DNA of 64,000 nucleotides from positions 186,001 through 250,000 of the forward strand of contig OZ244867.1 of NCBI GenBank assembly GCA_965221175.1, written 5' to 3'. This document shows, one piece after another, positions 18,391 to 28,134 of the stretch. This stretch comes from JAJDZL01 sp965221175 (GTDB lineage: Bacteria; Pseudomonadota; Gammaproteobacteria; Arenicellales; JAJDZL01). Made by a program: the position numbers and the translations under genes. The notes under the pieces are model-generated. The model was not told the DNA's origin and ran no database searches. It saw only the letters and a program-made list of their open reading frames with translations. The first letter of the stretch is position 1, and the number at the start of each line of letters is the position of its first letter.

Positions 18391-19488
18391 ATGTTGAAGT
18401 TCTCTGAATTGGAGCACTACGGAAACGCTCGTCGCGGACGAATTGAACTCGCGCGAGGGGTAATTGAGACACCGGTATTTATGCCGATTGGCACAATGGG
18501 TGCCGTAAAAACAGTCGAACCGCGGGACCTTGAACAAATCGACACGAGAATTCTTCTGGGAAACACGCTTCATCTCATGCTGAGACCCGGCCTGGAGGTA
18601 ATTGAACTGCATGGTGGTCTGCACGAATTCATGGGATGGAATCGACCGATACTGACTGACTCAGGCGGTTTTCAGGTTTTCAGTCTGCCAAAACTGCGTC
18701 AAATTGAAGACAGGGGCGTCACATTCCGATCGCCAGTTGACGGTGATAAGGTGTTCATGGGACCGGAAGAATCAATTCATGTTCAGCGCGTCCTGAACTC
18801 GGACATAGCCATGATTTTTGACGATTGCACGCCTTACCCGGCGACGTATGAAGAAGCCAAGTGCTCAATGGAGCGGTCTGTATCCTGGGCGAGAAGATCG
18901 AAACGGGCACATGACGGGGCTACGGGCAATTTGTTTGGAATCATCCAGGGCGGTATGCATCCTGACCTTCGAGAGATTTCGTTGAATTCGCTGACAGAAA
19001 TTGGATTCGACGGATATGCAATTGGAGGATTGTCGGTAGGGGAGCCGAAAGAGGAGATGAATCGAATCCTCAAATACATTGCTCCGGCAATGCCGCAGAA
19101 CTGTCCAAGATACTTAATGGGAGTCGGCACTCCGCAGGACATTGTGTATGGGGTTGCTTGCGGTGTAGACATGTTTGATTGCGTGCTTCCTACGCGCAAT
19201 GCCAGAAATGGTTGGTTGTATACCTCTCATGGCATTGTGAAGATTCGAAACTCTAATTATCGAAATGACACCAGATCACTGGATGAAAACTGCAGTTGCC
19301 CGTGTTGCGAGAGATTTACGCGATCCTATCTGCGCCACTTACACCAGATCAATGAACCGCTGTGTGCACGCTTGTGCACGATTCACAATCTTCATTTCTA
19401 TTTGAATCTTATGGATCAAATTCGAAAATCGATTGAGAATCAGACATTCGACCGGATATGTGCCGAATATGACGTGCTCATCGGATGA
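18391..19488 (+). CDS. tgt: queuine tRNA-ribosyltransferase
   Basis: This 365-residue enzyme exchanges guanine-34 for preQ1 in GUN anticodons. The signatures DSGGFQVFSL, the active-site region FDDCTPYP and MFDCVLPTRNARNG, and the zinc site C301-x-C303-x2-C306-x25-H332 are all present. It heads the tgt-yajC-secD-secF order typical of Proteobacteria, though 415 bp separate it from yajC, so the downstream genes may have their own promoter. Confidence 0.97.
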   Translation: MLKFSELEHYGNARRGRIELARGVIETPVFMPIGTMGAVKTVEPRDLEQIDTRILLGNTLHLMLRPGLEVIELHGGLHEFMGWNRPILTDSGGFQVFSLPKLRQIEDRGVTFRSPVDGDKVFMGPEESIHVQRVLNSDIAMIFDDCTPYPATYEEAKCSMERSVSWARRSKRAHDGATGNLFGIIQGGMHPDLREISLNSLTEIGFDGYAIGGLSVGEPKEEMNRILKYIAPAMPQNCPRYLMGVGTPQDIVYGVACGVDMFDCVLPTRNARNGWLYTSHGIVKIRNSNYRNDTRSLDENCSCPCCERFTRSYLRHLHQINEPLCARLCTIHNLHFYLNLMDQIRKSIENQTFDRICAEYDVLIG

Positions 19489-19903
19489 TGAACGACGCCA
19501 TAGAAAGCTTTGGCGAGTAGTGCCTGGCTTGCTTCAGTGAGGGCACCGGGGTGCGAATTTGCATGGTTGCAAAGGAAAAAGTTCTGGTTACAACCCAATA
19601 AGAGCAAGGCGTACACACCAAGCACGAATTCATAGACGAATGGATCTTCAATTCGTACTGAATGAGAACGGCTGAAGCGTGTTTTTGCTATACTGACATC
19701 GTTCATGCCTTTTGCCATCCAACTCAGCTGTGAGTTGGAAAATTTTCAAAGGCAACTGTGGAACGATTCCGATTTTTTCAACATTCCTGTTGAATTTGAA
19801 TTTGAAAATTTCAAACCAACTGAATTTCCGATTGGCAGGCTGATACTTGAAATATGGTAACATTACCCTCTTAAAATTATCTACACGAACGCGGTGAAAA
19901 TAC
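19489..19903. other. tgt-yajC intergenic region
   Basis: No gene is supported in these 415 bp. A promoter-like TATACT occurs near 19690, and the sequence just before yajC is AT-rich with self-complementary GAAAATTT stretches. This is longer than the usual short gap between tgt and yajC and could hold a promoter for the Sec genes. Confidence 0.4.
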
Positions 19904-20284
19904 ATGAGTTTCTTTATTTCTGATGCACTAGCACAGTCGGGCGAACAGTCTGGAGGTTATCTCAGTCTAATCCCCTTGGTATTGATATTCGTATTGTTCT
20001 ATTTTCTGTTGATCCGTCCGCAGCAGAAACGAACAAAAAAACACAAGGAGATGGTAGATGCACTCCAAGTTGGCGATGAAGTTGTGACAAATGGCGGCAC
20101 TCTAGGTAGGATTATATCTGCTGATGTGAATTTTGTAGGGCTTGAGGTCGCATCAGGTGTGGTAATTCAGGTGCAACGTCAAGCAGTTGCACAACTCATG
20201 CCGCAAGACACGATCAAAACCGAACCCGCGCCAAAAAAAACCGCGCCAAGAAAGAAAAGAATAGCGAAATCAGACAAGGAATAA
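19904..20284 (+). CDS. yajC: preprotein translocase subunit YajC
   Basis: This is a 126-residue protein with one transmembrane helix (about residues 20-40, SLIPLVLIFVLFYFLLIRP) followed by the cytoplasmic YajC domain (QQKRTKKHKEMVDALQVGD, VVTNGGTLGRI). It associates with SecDF at the inner membrane. The C-terminal tail is unusually rich in lysine, proline and alanine. Its stop TAA is directly followed by the secD ATG. Confidence 0.96.
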   Translation: MSFFISDALAQSGEQSGGYLSLIPLVLIFVLFYFLLIRPQQKRTKKHKEMVDALQVGDEVVTNGGTLGRIISADVNFVGLEVASGVVIQVQRQAVAQLMPQDTIKTEPAPKKTAPRKKRIAKSDKE

Positions 20285-22174
20285 ATGAACCAGAATCCCT
20301 GGTGGCGGTACCTGTTAATTGCCGCGGTATTGATTCCCGGCTTTTTTTATGCCTTGCCGAATCTCTTTGGAGACGACCCTGGCGTGCAAGTCAGGGCTGC
20401 GCGAACGACCGGAGTCGACCCATTCACACTGGATCAAGTTGAACAGGTTCTGAATCGCGAACAGATCGAAACGCTGGGCGTAATATCGGACGAAAAAGGC
20501 GTTCGTGCCAGGTTCAGCAGCACTGAAGATCAACTCAAAGCCAGAGACGCCCTTCAGGAATCGCTCGGAAGTCAGTATACCATTGCACTGACGCTTGTTC
20601 CTTCATCTCCGGCGTGGATGAACACCATAGGTGTTGCACCCATGTATCTCGGTTTAGACCTTCGCGGCGGTGTTCATTTCTTGATGGAAGTGGATTTGGA
20701 CAGCGCAATTAATACAGCCGAAGCCCGATATGTGGATACCCTTCGGCGTACGCTTCGTGAGCAAAAGGTACGGTATGTTTATGTCAGGCAAGCGGATGAC
20801 GGCAGCGGGGTCGAAATCAAGTTTCGAGATTCCGAACAGGTTGATGCTGCGATGGAAGTAATCGACGATGAACTGCCCGAACTGGATCTGAACGAATTCG
20901 AACGCGAAGGTGAAATTTATCTTGGAGCCAGTCTCAGCGACGATGAAGCCAACGAGCTGAAAGAATTCGCGGTAGAGCAGAACGTCGTGGCACTGCGCAA
21001 TCGTATTGATGAATTGGGTGTTGCCGAACCCGTCGTGCAGCGACAGGGTGACGACCGGATCGTGATTCAATTGCCAGGCGTACAGGATACCGCCAGAGCC
21101 AAGAGAATTCTTGGACGGACCGCCACTCTGGAAATACACATGGTCGATGAAGAGCACGACTTGTCGGCCGCTTTGAATGGATCAGTACCAGTCGGATCCA
21201 GAATCTATAACATGCGCGACGGAAGCCCGATTTTGCTGCAAAAGTCGATCGTCTACTCAGGTGACAATATCGTAGATGCGGCGGCCAGTCTCGACACTCA
21301 GACTGGCGGCCCGATTGTGAGCATTACCCTGGACTCGCGTGGTGCAGCGATCAATCAGCGTGTGACAGGCGACAATATCGGCAAACGCATGGGTGTCGTA
21401 TACATTGAATCGCGCTCCGAGCCGAAACGCGATAAACAGGGGAAATTGGTACTCGATGACAAAGGTGACCCTGTGAGAGTCAAGGAATTGCTGGAAGAAG
21501 TCATCACTGCTCCCGTTATTCGCGACCAACTAGGCCGGCGATTTCAGATTGAAGGGCTGGATAGCGTCACCGAAGCGCGGGATTTGGCTTTGCTTCTGCG
21601 AGCAGGTGCGCTAGCCGCTCCGATTGACATTATTGAGGAGCGCACCGTAGGGCCGAGCCTGGGTCAGCAGAATATCCTTCAGGGTTTGCAGTCGGTGCTG
21701 GTCGGATTTGTTCTCGTACTGTTATTTATGGCATTCTACTACCGCACATTTGGACTTGTTGCAAACCTTGCACTTGGGCTGAATCTGATTCTGATTGTGG
21801 CAGTCCTGTCGGCACTGCAGGCGACGCTGACATTGCCTGGTGTTGCCGGGATAGTGCTGACAGTCGGTATTGCTGTAGATTCCAATGTACTGATCTTTGA
21901 GAGGATACGCGAAGAACTGCGAAACCGAAACTCTCCGCAAGCCAGTATTCAGGCTGGCTACGAGAAAGCTTTTTCAACTATCGTAGATGCAAACATTACA
22001 ACACTGATTGCCGCCATTGTGCTGTTCAACTTTGGGACTGGACCGATTAAGGGATTTGCAGTTACATTGAGCATCGGCATCATCACTTCCATGTTTACTG
22101 CAATACTGGGTACACGAACGGTCATCAATTTAGTTTATGGCACCCGTCGACGTATCGGCAAACTGGCCATATAG
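20285..22174 (+). CDS. secD: protein translocase subunit SecD
   Basis: This 629-residue inner-membrane protein uses the proton gradient to pull exported proteins out of SecYEG. An N-terminal membrane helix is followed by a large periplasmic domain with the SecD motif LGLDLRGGVHFLMEVD, and then by five membrane segments with AALQATLTLPGVAGIVLTVG and DSNVLIFERIREE. It starts immediately after yajC and is followed by secF after 11 bp. Confidence 0.97.
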   Translation: MNQNPWWRYLLIAAVLIPGFFYALPNLFGDDPGVQVRAARTTGVDPFTLDQVEQVLNREQIETLGVISDEKGVRARFSSTEDQLKARDALQESLGSQYTIALTLVPSSPAWMNTIGVAPMYLGLDLRGGVHFLMEVDLDSAINTAEARYVDTLRRTLREQKVRYVYVRQADDGSGVEIKFRDSEQVDAAMEVIDDELPELDLNEFEREGEIYLGASLSDDEANELKEFAVEQNVVALRNRIDELGVAEPVVQRQGDDRIVIQLPGVQDTARAKRILGRTATLEIHMVDEEHDLSAALNGSVPVGSRIYNMRDGSPILLQKSIVYSGDNIVDAAASLDTQTGGPIVSITLDSRGAAINQRVTGDNIGKRMGVVYIESRSEPKRDKQGKLVLDDKGDPVRVKELLEEVITAPVIRDQLGRRFQIEGLDSVTEARDLALLLRAGALAAPIDIIEERTVGPSLGQQNILQGLQSVLVGFVLVLLFMAFYYRTFGLVANLALGLNLILIVAVLSALQATLTLPGVAGIVLTVGIAVDSNVLIFERIREELRNRNSPQASIQAGYEKAFSTIVDANITTLIAAIVLFNFGTGPIKGFAVTLSIGIITSMFTAILGTRTVINLVYGTRRRIGKLAI

Positions 22175-22185
22175 GGGATCGGACA

Positions 22186-23175
22186 ATGGAATTTCTAAAA
22201 AAAGACCTGCAAATCGATTTTCTTGGACTGCGCCGAATTTCTGCGATCGCATCCTTGGTGCTGATCGTAGTTGGACTCCTGTCAATACTCTTTCAGGGCA
22301 TCAATTTGGGGCTTGACTTTACCGGTGGAACCTTGGTTGAGGTTCGATATGAAGAACAGGTTAGCGTCGACGATGTGCGCCAGCAACTTGCCAATGCCGG
22401 AATCGAAGATACCACGGCTCAATACTTCGGCACCAGTCGAGACGTCATGATTCGCCTGCCGTCACAGAATGTTAAGGGAAGCGCCGCGGAATTGAGTACG
22501 CAAATCGTTGAAGTGCTTCGCACACCATATGGAGAATCGCTTGTCGAGACACCCGAGGGTGGATTGCAATCTTGTCAAAAGTCCAATGACTCAGTTGGCG
22601 ACTGTTTTGTGCAGATGCGCCGGGTCGAATTCGTAGGGCCCAAGGTCGGAGAGGAGTTGACAGAAAAAGGCGGGCTCGCGATGATCTACGCGCTCATCGG
22701 AATTTTGATCTATGTTGCATGGCGATTTGAGTGGCGTTTCGCCATTGCGGCGGTCGTCGCCCTTGTTCACGATGTGTTGATTACCATCAGCATGTTTTCG
22801 ATTTTTCAAATTGATTTTTCACTTGCGGTTCTGGCCGCTATATTGGCCGTGATCGGTTACTCGCTGAATGATACAATCGTCGTTTTCGATCGAATCCGGG
22901 AAAACTTCCGACGCAGTCGACAAGGAACTTCCATCGAAATAATGAATCGCTCTATCAATCAAACTCTCAGAAGAACGATTCTTACCTCACTGACGACGCT
23001 GCTGGTCGTAGTTACCTTGCTCATTTTCGGTGGAGAGGTAATTCGAGGATTTTCAATAGCACTACTGATCGGTGTCGGAGTTGGTACTTATTCTTCAATT
23101 TTCATTGCCAGTCCAGTGGTTCTGGCTCTGCGTATTTCGCGAGAAGACATGGCTGTGGTGGATGAATCGGCGTAA
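22186..23175 (+). CDS. secF: protein translocase subunit SecF
   Basis: This is a 329-residue partner of SecD. LGLDFTGGTLVEVRYE is the SecF counterpart of the SecD signature. The membrane domain contains the conserved AVIGYSLNDTIVVFDRIREN region with the functionally important aspartate. Six membrane helices are predicted. It ends the Sec operon; the riboflavin genes start about 106 bp later on the same strand. Confidence 0.97.
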   Translation: MEFLKKDLQIDFLGLRRISAIASLVLIVVGLLSILFQGINLGLDFTGGTLVEVRYEEQVSVDDVRQQLANAGIEDTTAQYFGTSRDVMIRLPSQNVKGSAAELSTQIVEVLRTPYGESLVETPEGGLQSCQKSNDSVGDCFVQMRRVEFVGPKVGEELTEKGGLAMIYALIGILIYVAWRFEWRFAIAAVVALVHDVLITISMFSIFQIDFSLAVLAAILAVIGYSLNDTIVVFDRIRENFRRSRQGTSIEIMNRSINQTLRRTILTSLTTLLVVVTLLIFGGEVIRGFSIALLIGVGVGTYSSIFIASPVVLALRISREDMAVVDESA

Positions 23176-23281
23176 TATGGTATTTGCAGCAGACTGGGAT
23201 TGAAAACCAAAGCGTCCCATTCCGTTTGCCTTATCGAACTCGTTGCAGGGAGGCGGCGATTCCCTTCAAACAAAATGAATC

Positions 23282-24397
23282 ATGATGCCTGACATTTCCG
23301 ACATGGATCATGGATACATCCGAAGAGCACTGAAACTCGCTCAGACGCCGGTATCTGCTCCGCATCCCAATCCAAGAGTGGGATGTGTTGTTGCCAAGGA
23401 CGGAAAGATAGTCGGAGAAGGCTTCCACCGCAAAGCAGGTTGTGCGCACGCAGAAGTCAATGCGCTGGATTCGTGCGGAGAGAAATCCCGGGGAAGCGTG
23501 ATGTACGTGACACTGGAACCTTGCACGGTGCATGGAAGAACTCCACCATGTGTTGACCGGGTAATACAGTCCGGCGTAGAGAGAGTTGTAGTTTGCACCG
23601 AGGACCCAAATCCGTTGGTACAAGGGCGAGGCATTAAAATGCTGCGGGAATCAGAAATTCAGGTTGACTTGGGTGTGCTAGCCGATGAAGCGCAAAAGAT
23701 GAACCAAGGATTTTTTTCGCGACACAAGAGCGGCAAGGTGTGGGTTACGGTAAAGATTGCGGCTACCCTGGATGGTCGAATTGCCACGCAATCAGGCGAA
23801 AGTGCCTGGATTACCGCTGAAGCGTCCAGACAGGATGTTCAGTTGCTGAGGGCTCAGGCATCGGCAATACTCACTGGTGCTGGAACGGTGCGTATGGATG
23901 ATCCCAGACTGAACTGCCGTGCCGAAGGAGCAGAAAACTCTCCGCTTCGAGTGATTGTAGACAGCAAGCTTGAAACTTCGGCGGATTCAAGAATGTTTGA
24001 CTGTGACGGCGACGTGCTGATTGCCACAAGGGAAGGAACCTGTTCGGAAAATCGATCCAAACTTGAGAAGGTTGCCGAAATTGTTGAGATTCCATCTTCT
24101 GAAGCAGGAGTAGATTGCCGAGAATTGCTCACAGTTCTCGCTCAGCGCGAAGTAAATGAAGTTCTGGTTGAGGCTGGGCCGAGTATAGTCGGGTCGTTGG
24201 TAAGCGAACAGCTAGTCGACCAAATGATTGTATATCTGGCTCCATCACTGCTTGGTGATCGTGCATTGGGTATGGCGACGATTCCTGCCATACAGCGGGT
24301 GTCAGATCGAATTGATGGAGAATTTTCCGAAGTTCATAAACTTGGTGATGATATTCGGATTACAGTTAAAATGAAGCAAAATTCTGGAACTCAGTAA
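23282..24397 (+). CDS. ribD: bifunctional diaminohydroxyphosphoribosylaminopyrimidine deaminase / 5-amino-6-(5-phosphoribosylamino)uracil reductase
   Basis: This is a 371-residue two-domain enzyme performing the second and third steps of riboflavin synthesis. The deaminase domain (residues 8-150) has the zinc ligands H56 in HAEVNAL, C81 in LEPCTVHG and C90, with E58 as the proton shuttle. The reductase domain (about 155-360) carries KIAATLDGRIAT, the NADPH region and EAGPSIVGSL. No FMN riboswitch could be recognised in the 106 bp before it, and nrdR, often just upstream, is absent. Confidence 0.96.
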   Translation: MMPDISDMDHGYIRRALKLAQTPVSAPHPNPRVGCVVAKDGKIVGEGFHRKAGCAHAEVNALDSCGEKSRGSVMYVTLEPCTVHGRTPPCVDRVIQSGVERVVVCTEDPNPLVQGRGIKMLRESEIQVDLGVLADEAQKMNQGFFSRHKSGKVWVTVKIAATLDGRIATQSGESAWITAEASRQDVQLLRAQASAILTGAGTVRMDDPRLNCRAEGAENSPLRVIVDSKLETSADSRMFDCDGDVLIATREGTCSENRSKLEKVAEIVEIPSSEAGVDCRELLTVLAQREVNEVLVEAGPSIVGSLVSEQLVDQMIVYLAPSLLGDRALGMATIPAIQRVSDRIDGEFSEVHKLGDDIRITVKMKQNSGTQ

Positions 24398-24405
24398 ATA
24401 GTTCG

Positions 24406-25035
24406 ATGTTTACAGGAATCGTTGAAGCAATTGGCACGATTGAAACAATTCAACCATCCTCAAATGGCTTGCAAATCAAAATTGATACAGGCTTGGAGGA
24501 TTTGAAAGGGTTTGCACCCGGAGACAGCGTTTCTGTCAGCGGAATCTGCTTGACTGCGGAACAGTGCAAAGGCCGCAATGTAGATGTATTTTTATCAAAT
24601 GAGACGATCATGCGATCCCGATTTTTCGAGTTGAAGACAGGCGATAAGGTAAATATCGAACGCCCCTTAACACTTGAAGACGGAATTGGCGGTCATGTAG
24701 TTTCAGGACATGTTGATGGACTTGCTGAATGCACCGAAATTCAACCTGACGGTGCCTCCTTGAAGCTTGTCTTCTTTGTGCAGCAAGAAATAGGAATAGG
24801 AAAGTTTATTGTCAAAAAAGGATCAATTGCGATCGACGGGGTCAGTATGACCGTCAATGAAGTTGAAGACACTGCGGATGGAACTATTTTCAGTGTTAAT
24901 TTGATTCCATACACACGGGATGCAACTACACTTGGCAGTCTGTCGAAAAATCAACATGTCCATATCGAAGTCGACATGTTGGCTCGTTATGTAGCACGCC
25001 TGCTCGAAAACAATGCAGGCACTGTATCCGCCTGA
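24406..25035 (+). CDS. ribE: riboflavin synthase alpha chain
   Basis: This 209-residue enzyme dismutates two molecules of 6,7-dimethyl-8-ribityllumazine to riboflavin. It consists of two tandem lumazine-binding barrels: the first opens with MFTGIVEAIG, the second follows GHVVSGHVDG and contains the VSMTVNEV motif. It begins 8 bp after ribD, and its end overlaps the first possible start of ribB. Confidence 0.96.
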   Translation: MFTGIVEAIGTIETIQPSSNGLQIKIDTGLEDLKGFAPGDSVSVSGICLTAEQCKGRNVDVFLSNETIMRSRFFELKTGDKVNIERPLTLEDGIGGHVVSGHVDGLAECTEIQPDGASLKLVFFVQQEIGIGKFIVKKGSIAIDGVSMTVNEVEDTADGTIFSVNLIPYTRDATTLGSLSKNQHVHIEVDMLARYVARLLENNAGTVSA

Positions 25036-25054
25036 ACTCAATGGTAAATTCCAG

Positions 25055-26206
25055 ATGACAAAGAGTGCCTCACAGCCAATTCCGTTCCCCGGTAAAGACG
25101 TTAGCGGAATCAGTTCCATTGAATTGATCTTGCAGGATTTCCGTGCCGGTAAAATGGTGATTCTTGTTGATGATGAAGCTCGTGAAAATGAAGGTGACCT
25201 GCTGATTGCAGCGGAGTGCGTAACCGCCGAACACATCAATTTCATGGCATCCTACGGCAGGGGATTGATTTGCCTCTCGCTGTCCGAGGAACGATGTAAA
25301 AAGCTGCAGCTTCCGTTGATGGTCAGTGCAAATACATCACGCTATGCGACTGCATTTACCATTTCGATTGAGGCGGCACAGAACGTTTCGACGGGTATTT
25401 CAGCGGCAGATCGGGCAACCACGATTCAGGCAGCCGTAGCGAGTGATGCAAAACCATCCGACATTGTTACACCAGGTCACATTTTTCCGATTATTGCGGA
25501 ACCTGGCGGAGTGTTGACACGTGCAGGACATACCGAGGCTGGTTGCGATCTTGCCAGGCTGAGCGGATTTGAACCTGCGAGCACCTTGTGCGAAATATTG
25601 AACCCTGATGGAACAATGGCCCGACTCGGTCAGCTGGTTGAGTTTAGCAAAACTCATAACATCAGAATCGGAACCATCGCGGATTTGATTCGATACCGGC
25701 TAGTCACCGAATCCACTGTTCAGCGAGAAAGTCAAACGCAGTTGGAGACTGAGTTTGGCGAAGTACGCGCCATAGCTTACAGAGATGAAGTTAGAGGCCA
25801 CACTCATCTCGCTTTAGTGAAAGGCGAAATACAACCAGAGGTGCCAACACTGTTACGTGTTCACGTATTTTCTGGCTTGTATGAAGTCATTGATGCCGTT
25901 ACGCCGGGAGGGCATTCGTGGTCGGTTCGCAAGTCACTGCAACGCATAGTATCGGAAGGCTCGGGTGCGGTGATTGTTCTGAACTATCAGCAGGAAATCA
26001 GCGGACTTGCAGAAAATGTTCAACAAAGGCAGCAGGAATCGAATGATGACGGCGGAAACAATGACCTCAGAATTGTTGGTATCGGAAGCCAAATTGCCGC
26101 TGACATAGGATTCGGAAAACTGAAGGTGTTGGGGCTTCCGATGAAACTGCATGGCTTATCGGGATTTGGACTGCAGATTACCGAATATATTCCTCCTCCT
26201 CGTTGA
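25055..26206 (+). CDS. ribB: 3,4-dihydroxy-2-butanone-4-phosphate synthase with a degenerate GTP cyclohydrolase II domain
   Basis: The N-terminal domain is a complete DHBP synthase, with DDEARENEGDLL, GLICLSLSEERC and PGHIFPIIAEPGGVLTRAGHTEA. It makes the four-carbon unit of riboflavin from ribulose 5-phosphate. The C-terminal part (from about residue 220) has the outline of GTP cyclohydrolase II, but none of the zinc-binding cysteines: where functional enzymes have the cysteine cluster after LLRVH, this one has VFSGLYEVIDAV. That domain is therefore probably not catalytic, and a separate ribA should exist elsewhere. ATG at 25055 is preferred; an in-frame ATG at 25013 would overlap ribE and add 14 unconserved residues. 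Confidence 0.92.
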   Translation: MTKSASQPIPFPGKDVSGISSIELILQDFRAGKMVILVDDEARENEGDLLIAAECVTAEHINFMASYGRGLICLSLSEERCKKLQLPLMVSANTSRYATAFTISIEAAQNVSTGISAADRATTIQAAVASDAKPSDIVTPGHIFPIIAEPGGVLTRAGHTEAGCDLARLSGFEPASTLCEILNPDGTMARLGQLVEFSKTHNIRIGTIADLIRYRLVTESTVQRESQTQLETEFGEVRAIAYRDEVRGHTHLALVKGEIQPEVPTLLRVHVFSGLYEVIDAVTPGGHSWSVRKSLQRIVSEGSGAVIVLNYQQEISGLAENVQQRQQESNDDGGNNDLRIVGIGSQIAADIGFGKLKVLGLPMKLHGLSGFGLQITEYIPPPR

Positions 26207-26215
26207 GGGTATGCC

Positions 26216-26695
26216 ATGAATGCCCATATCGAAGATTTATCCGCAGACCATAGGATGGTAAGAATCGGAATCGTTATCAGCGACTTCTATTCAGACATAT
26301 CCGACCAGCTGCTGGCCGGTGCTTTGCATATATTGAAGAAACACCCGCAAATTCAGTATGAAGTAGTACGAGTCGCCGGAACATGGGAAATTCCTGTTTT
26401 GGCAAAAGCGATGGCACAAAGCGGAAGATTCCTAGGATTGATTGCACTGGGTTGCGTCATTCGAGGCGAAACTTCACACTATGACCATTTGTGCCAGCAG
26501 AGTTCTTCTGCACTGATGAGCATTAGTATGGAATTTACATTTCCGGTTGGTTTGGGAATTTTGACAGTTGAAGACATGCATCAGGCAGAAGTCCGCTCGA
26601 ATTCGAAAGACTTCTCGAAAAACAAAGGTGCGGAAGCTGCAACCGCCGTAATCGGTGCGATTTACGCGGTAGCCAGCGTGCGCCAAGAATATTAA
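26216..26695 (+). CDS. ribH: 6,7-dimethyl-8-ribityllumazine synthase
   Basis: This 159-residue enzyme condenses the RibB and RibD products to lumazine. It has VVRVAGTWEIPVLAKAMA in the substrate loop, ALGCVIRGETSHYDHLCQQ with the catalytic histidine, and the GILTVEDMHQA closing motif. It sits 9 bp after ribB and 12 bp before nusB-thiL, so all are in one operon. Confidence 0.96.
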   Translation: MNAHIEDLSADHRMVRIGIVISDFYSDISDQLLAGALHILKKHPQIQYEVVRVAGTWEIPVLAKAMAQSGRFLGLIALGCVIRGETSHYDHLCQQSSSALMSISMEFTFPVGLGILTVEDMHQAEVRSNSKDFSKNKGAEAATAVIGAIYAVASVRQEY

Positions 26696-26707
26696 TTTCT
26701 ATAATTC

Positions 26708-28117
26708 ATGGCAGTTTCAGCCAGACATTATGCACGGTTGGGTGCAGTTCAATTTTTGTACTATTGGGGTGTTCAGAAAGCGTCCCTCAGTGCGTCCGAT
26801 GAGCAGTGCCTGATTGATGCTGAAGTACTGAAGCATGGTGATCTGGCATATCTTCAAAAACTTCTGAATTCCATACCGTCAAAAATTCCGGAAATTGACT
26901 CGATTCTTTCAACTGTCATTCATCGTAAGATTGACACTGTCGGTCCTGTTGAACTCGCAATCCTGCGTTTGGGAGTTTATGAGATGTTGTCCGAACCTGA
27001 TATTCCACTCAAAGTAGTTACCAACGAATGTATTGAACTCTCAAGGGAATTTGGTAATCCGGACAGCTACAAGTTCATCAACGGAACCTTGGATAAACTT
27101 GCGTTCGGGGAACAAGCGCCACTGAAGCATCGAAGCGATTTGCCGAAAGACGCACCAAGAATTGGGGAGTTCAATTTAATTGAGAGATTTTTCTCCAGGG
27201 ATTTGGCAAATTCTGCAGATATAGTTGCAGGAGTAGGGGATGATTGCGCTGTTATCGAAGTTCCCTCTGGAAAACAATTGTTGATATCAACAGACACCTT
27301 GCTTGAAGACATACATTTCCCGGCAAATACGGAGCCGGACAATATCGGCTATAAATCATTGGCTGTATCTCTTAGCGATCTGGCCGCGATGGGTGCGCGT
27401 CCGGCTTATGCGACACTCAATCTGTCAATGCCCGAATATGATGAGAAATGGCTTGAAAAATTCAGTAGTGGATTTTATGAATTGGCGTCGAAGTATCGGG
27501 TTGCGCTTATTGGCGGAGATACAGTTCAGGGTCCGCTTTGCATCAGCGTAACTGTTTATGGACTTACCGACTCCGGGGAAAGTCTGATGAGGTCAGGTGC
27601 GCGTGTGGGTGATGGAATTTACGTAACTGGAACCCTCGGTGATGCAGCTTTGGGTCTCATGAATGCACGAGTAGGCTTGAAGGTCTCTTCAAGGGACGCT
27701 AGATATTTGCAGGACAAATTGGAGCGTCCGCAGCCTCGAATAGATGCAGGTGAAGCCTTGAGAAAGCATGCAACTTCAGCAATTGATATTTCCGATGGAC
27801 TGGTCGCTGACTTGTCGCACATTCTTAAGGCCAGCAATGTCGGTGCAACAATTGATCTCGAGAGTATTCCGACTTCAAACGTATACAGAAATCTTATGCC
27901 AAAAATTGGCTGGGATCATGCGCTGGCATATGGCGATGACTATGAGTTGTGTTTTACATTGTCACAGGAGGTCGCGATGATGCACGCAGAACTGAAGTTT
28001 GAGACTGGCGTTCCAATCAGCCGCATAGGGACTGTAGTAAAGCAACCGGGTCTTGTGATAAAGAATTCATCTGGAGAAATTTACCAGACTAGAACGTCTG
28101 GCTACTCTCATTTTTAG
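26708..28117 (+). CDS. nusB-thiL: NusB-ThiL fusion protein (antitermination factor / thiamine-monophosphate kinase)
   Basis: A single 469-codon frame carries two normally separate proteins. Residues about 5-134 are NusB: ARLGAVQFLYYW at the start, VELAILRLGVYEML and the closing KFINGTLDKLA. Residues about 152-469 are ThiL: GEFNLIERFF, the Mg-ATP motif GVGDDCAVI (175-183), STDTLLEDIHF (194-204), SDLAAMGARP (223-232) and AIDISDGLVADLSH. Only about 17 residues link them and no stop lies between. NusB joins the antitermination complex on rRNA; ThiL phosphorylates thiamine monophosphate to the diphosphate. The two genes are commonly adjacent between ribH and pgpA, so the fusion probably arose by loss of the nusB stop. 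Both halves look complete. Confidence 0.93.
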   Translation: MAVSARHYARLGAVQFLYYWGVQKASLSASDEQCLIDAEVLKHGDLAYLQKLLNSIPSKIPEIDSILSTVIHRKIDTVGPVELAILRLGVYEMLSEPDIPLKVVTNECIELSREFGNPDSYKFINGTLDKLAFGEQAPLKHRSDLPKDAPRIGEFNLIERFFSRDLANSADIVAGVGDDCAVIEVPSGKQLLISTDTLLEDIHFPANTEPDNIGYKSLAVSLSDLAAMGARPAYATLNLSMPEYDEKWLEKFSSGFYELASKYRVALIGGDTVQGPLCISVTVYGLTDSGESLMRSGARVGDGIYVTGTLGDAALGLMNARVGLKVSSRDARYLQDKLERPQPRIDAGEALRKHATSAIDISDGLVADLSHILKASNVGATIDLESIPTSNVYRNLMPKIGWDHALAYGDDYELCFTLSQEVAMMHAELKFETGVPISRIGTVVKQPGLVIKNSSGEIYQTRTSGYSHF

Positions 28118-28134
28118 AAATTGAAGACTGCTCC

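Noticed and set aside
23176..23281. Possible FMN riboswitch before ribD.
   Set aside because: The region is only 106 bp and lacks the conserved FMN-aptamer words; only a weak GGGA/TCCC pairing is visible.
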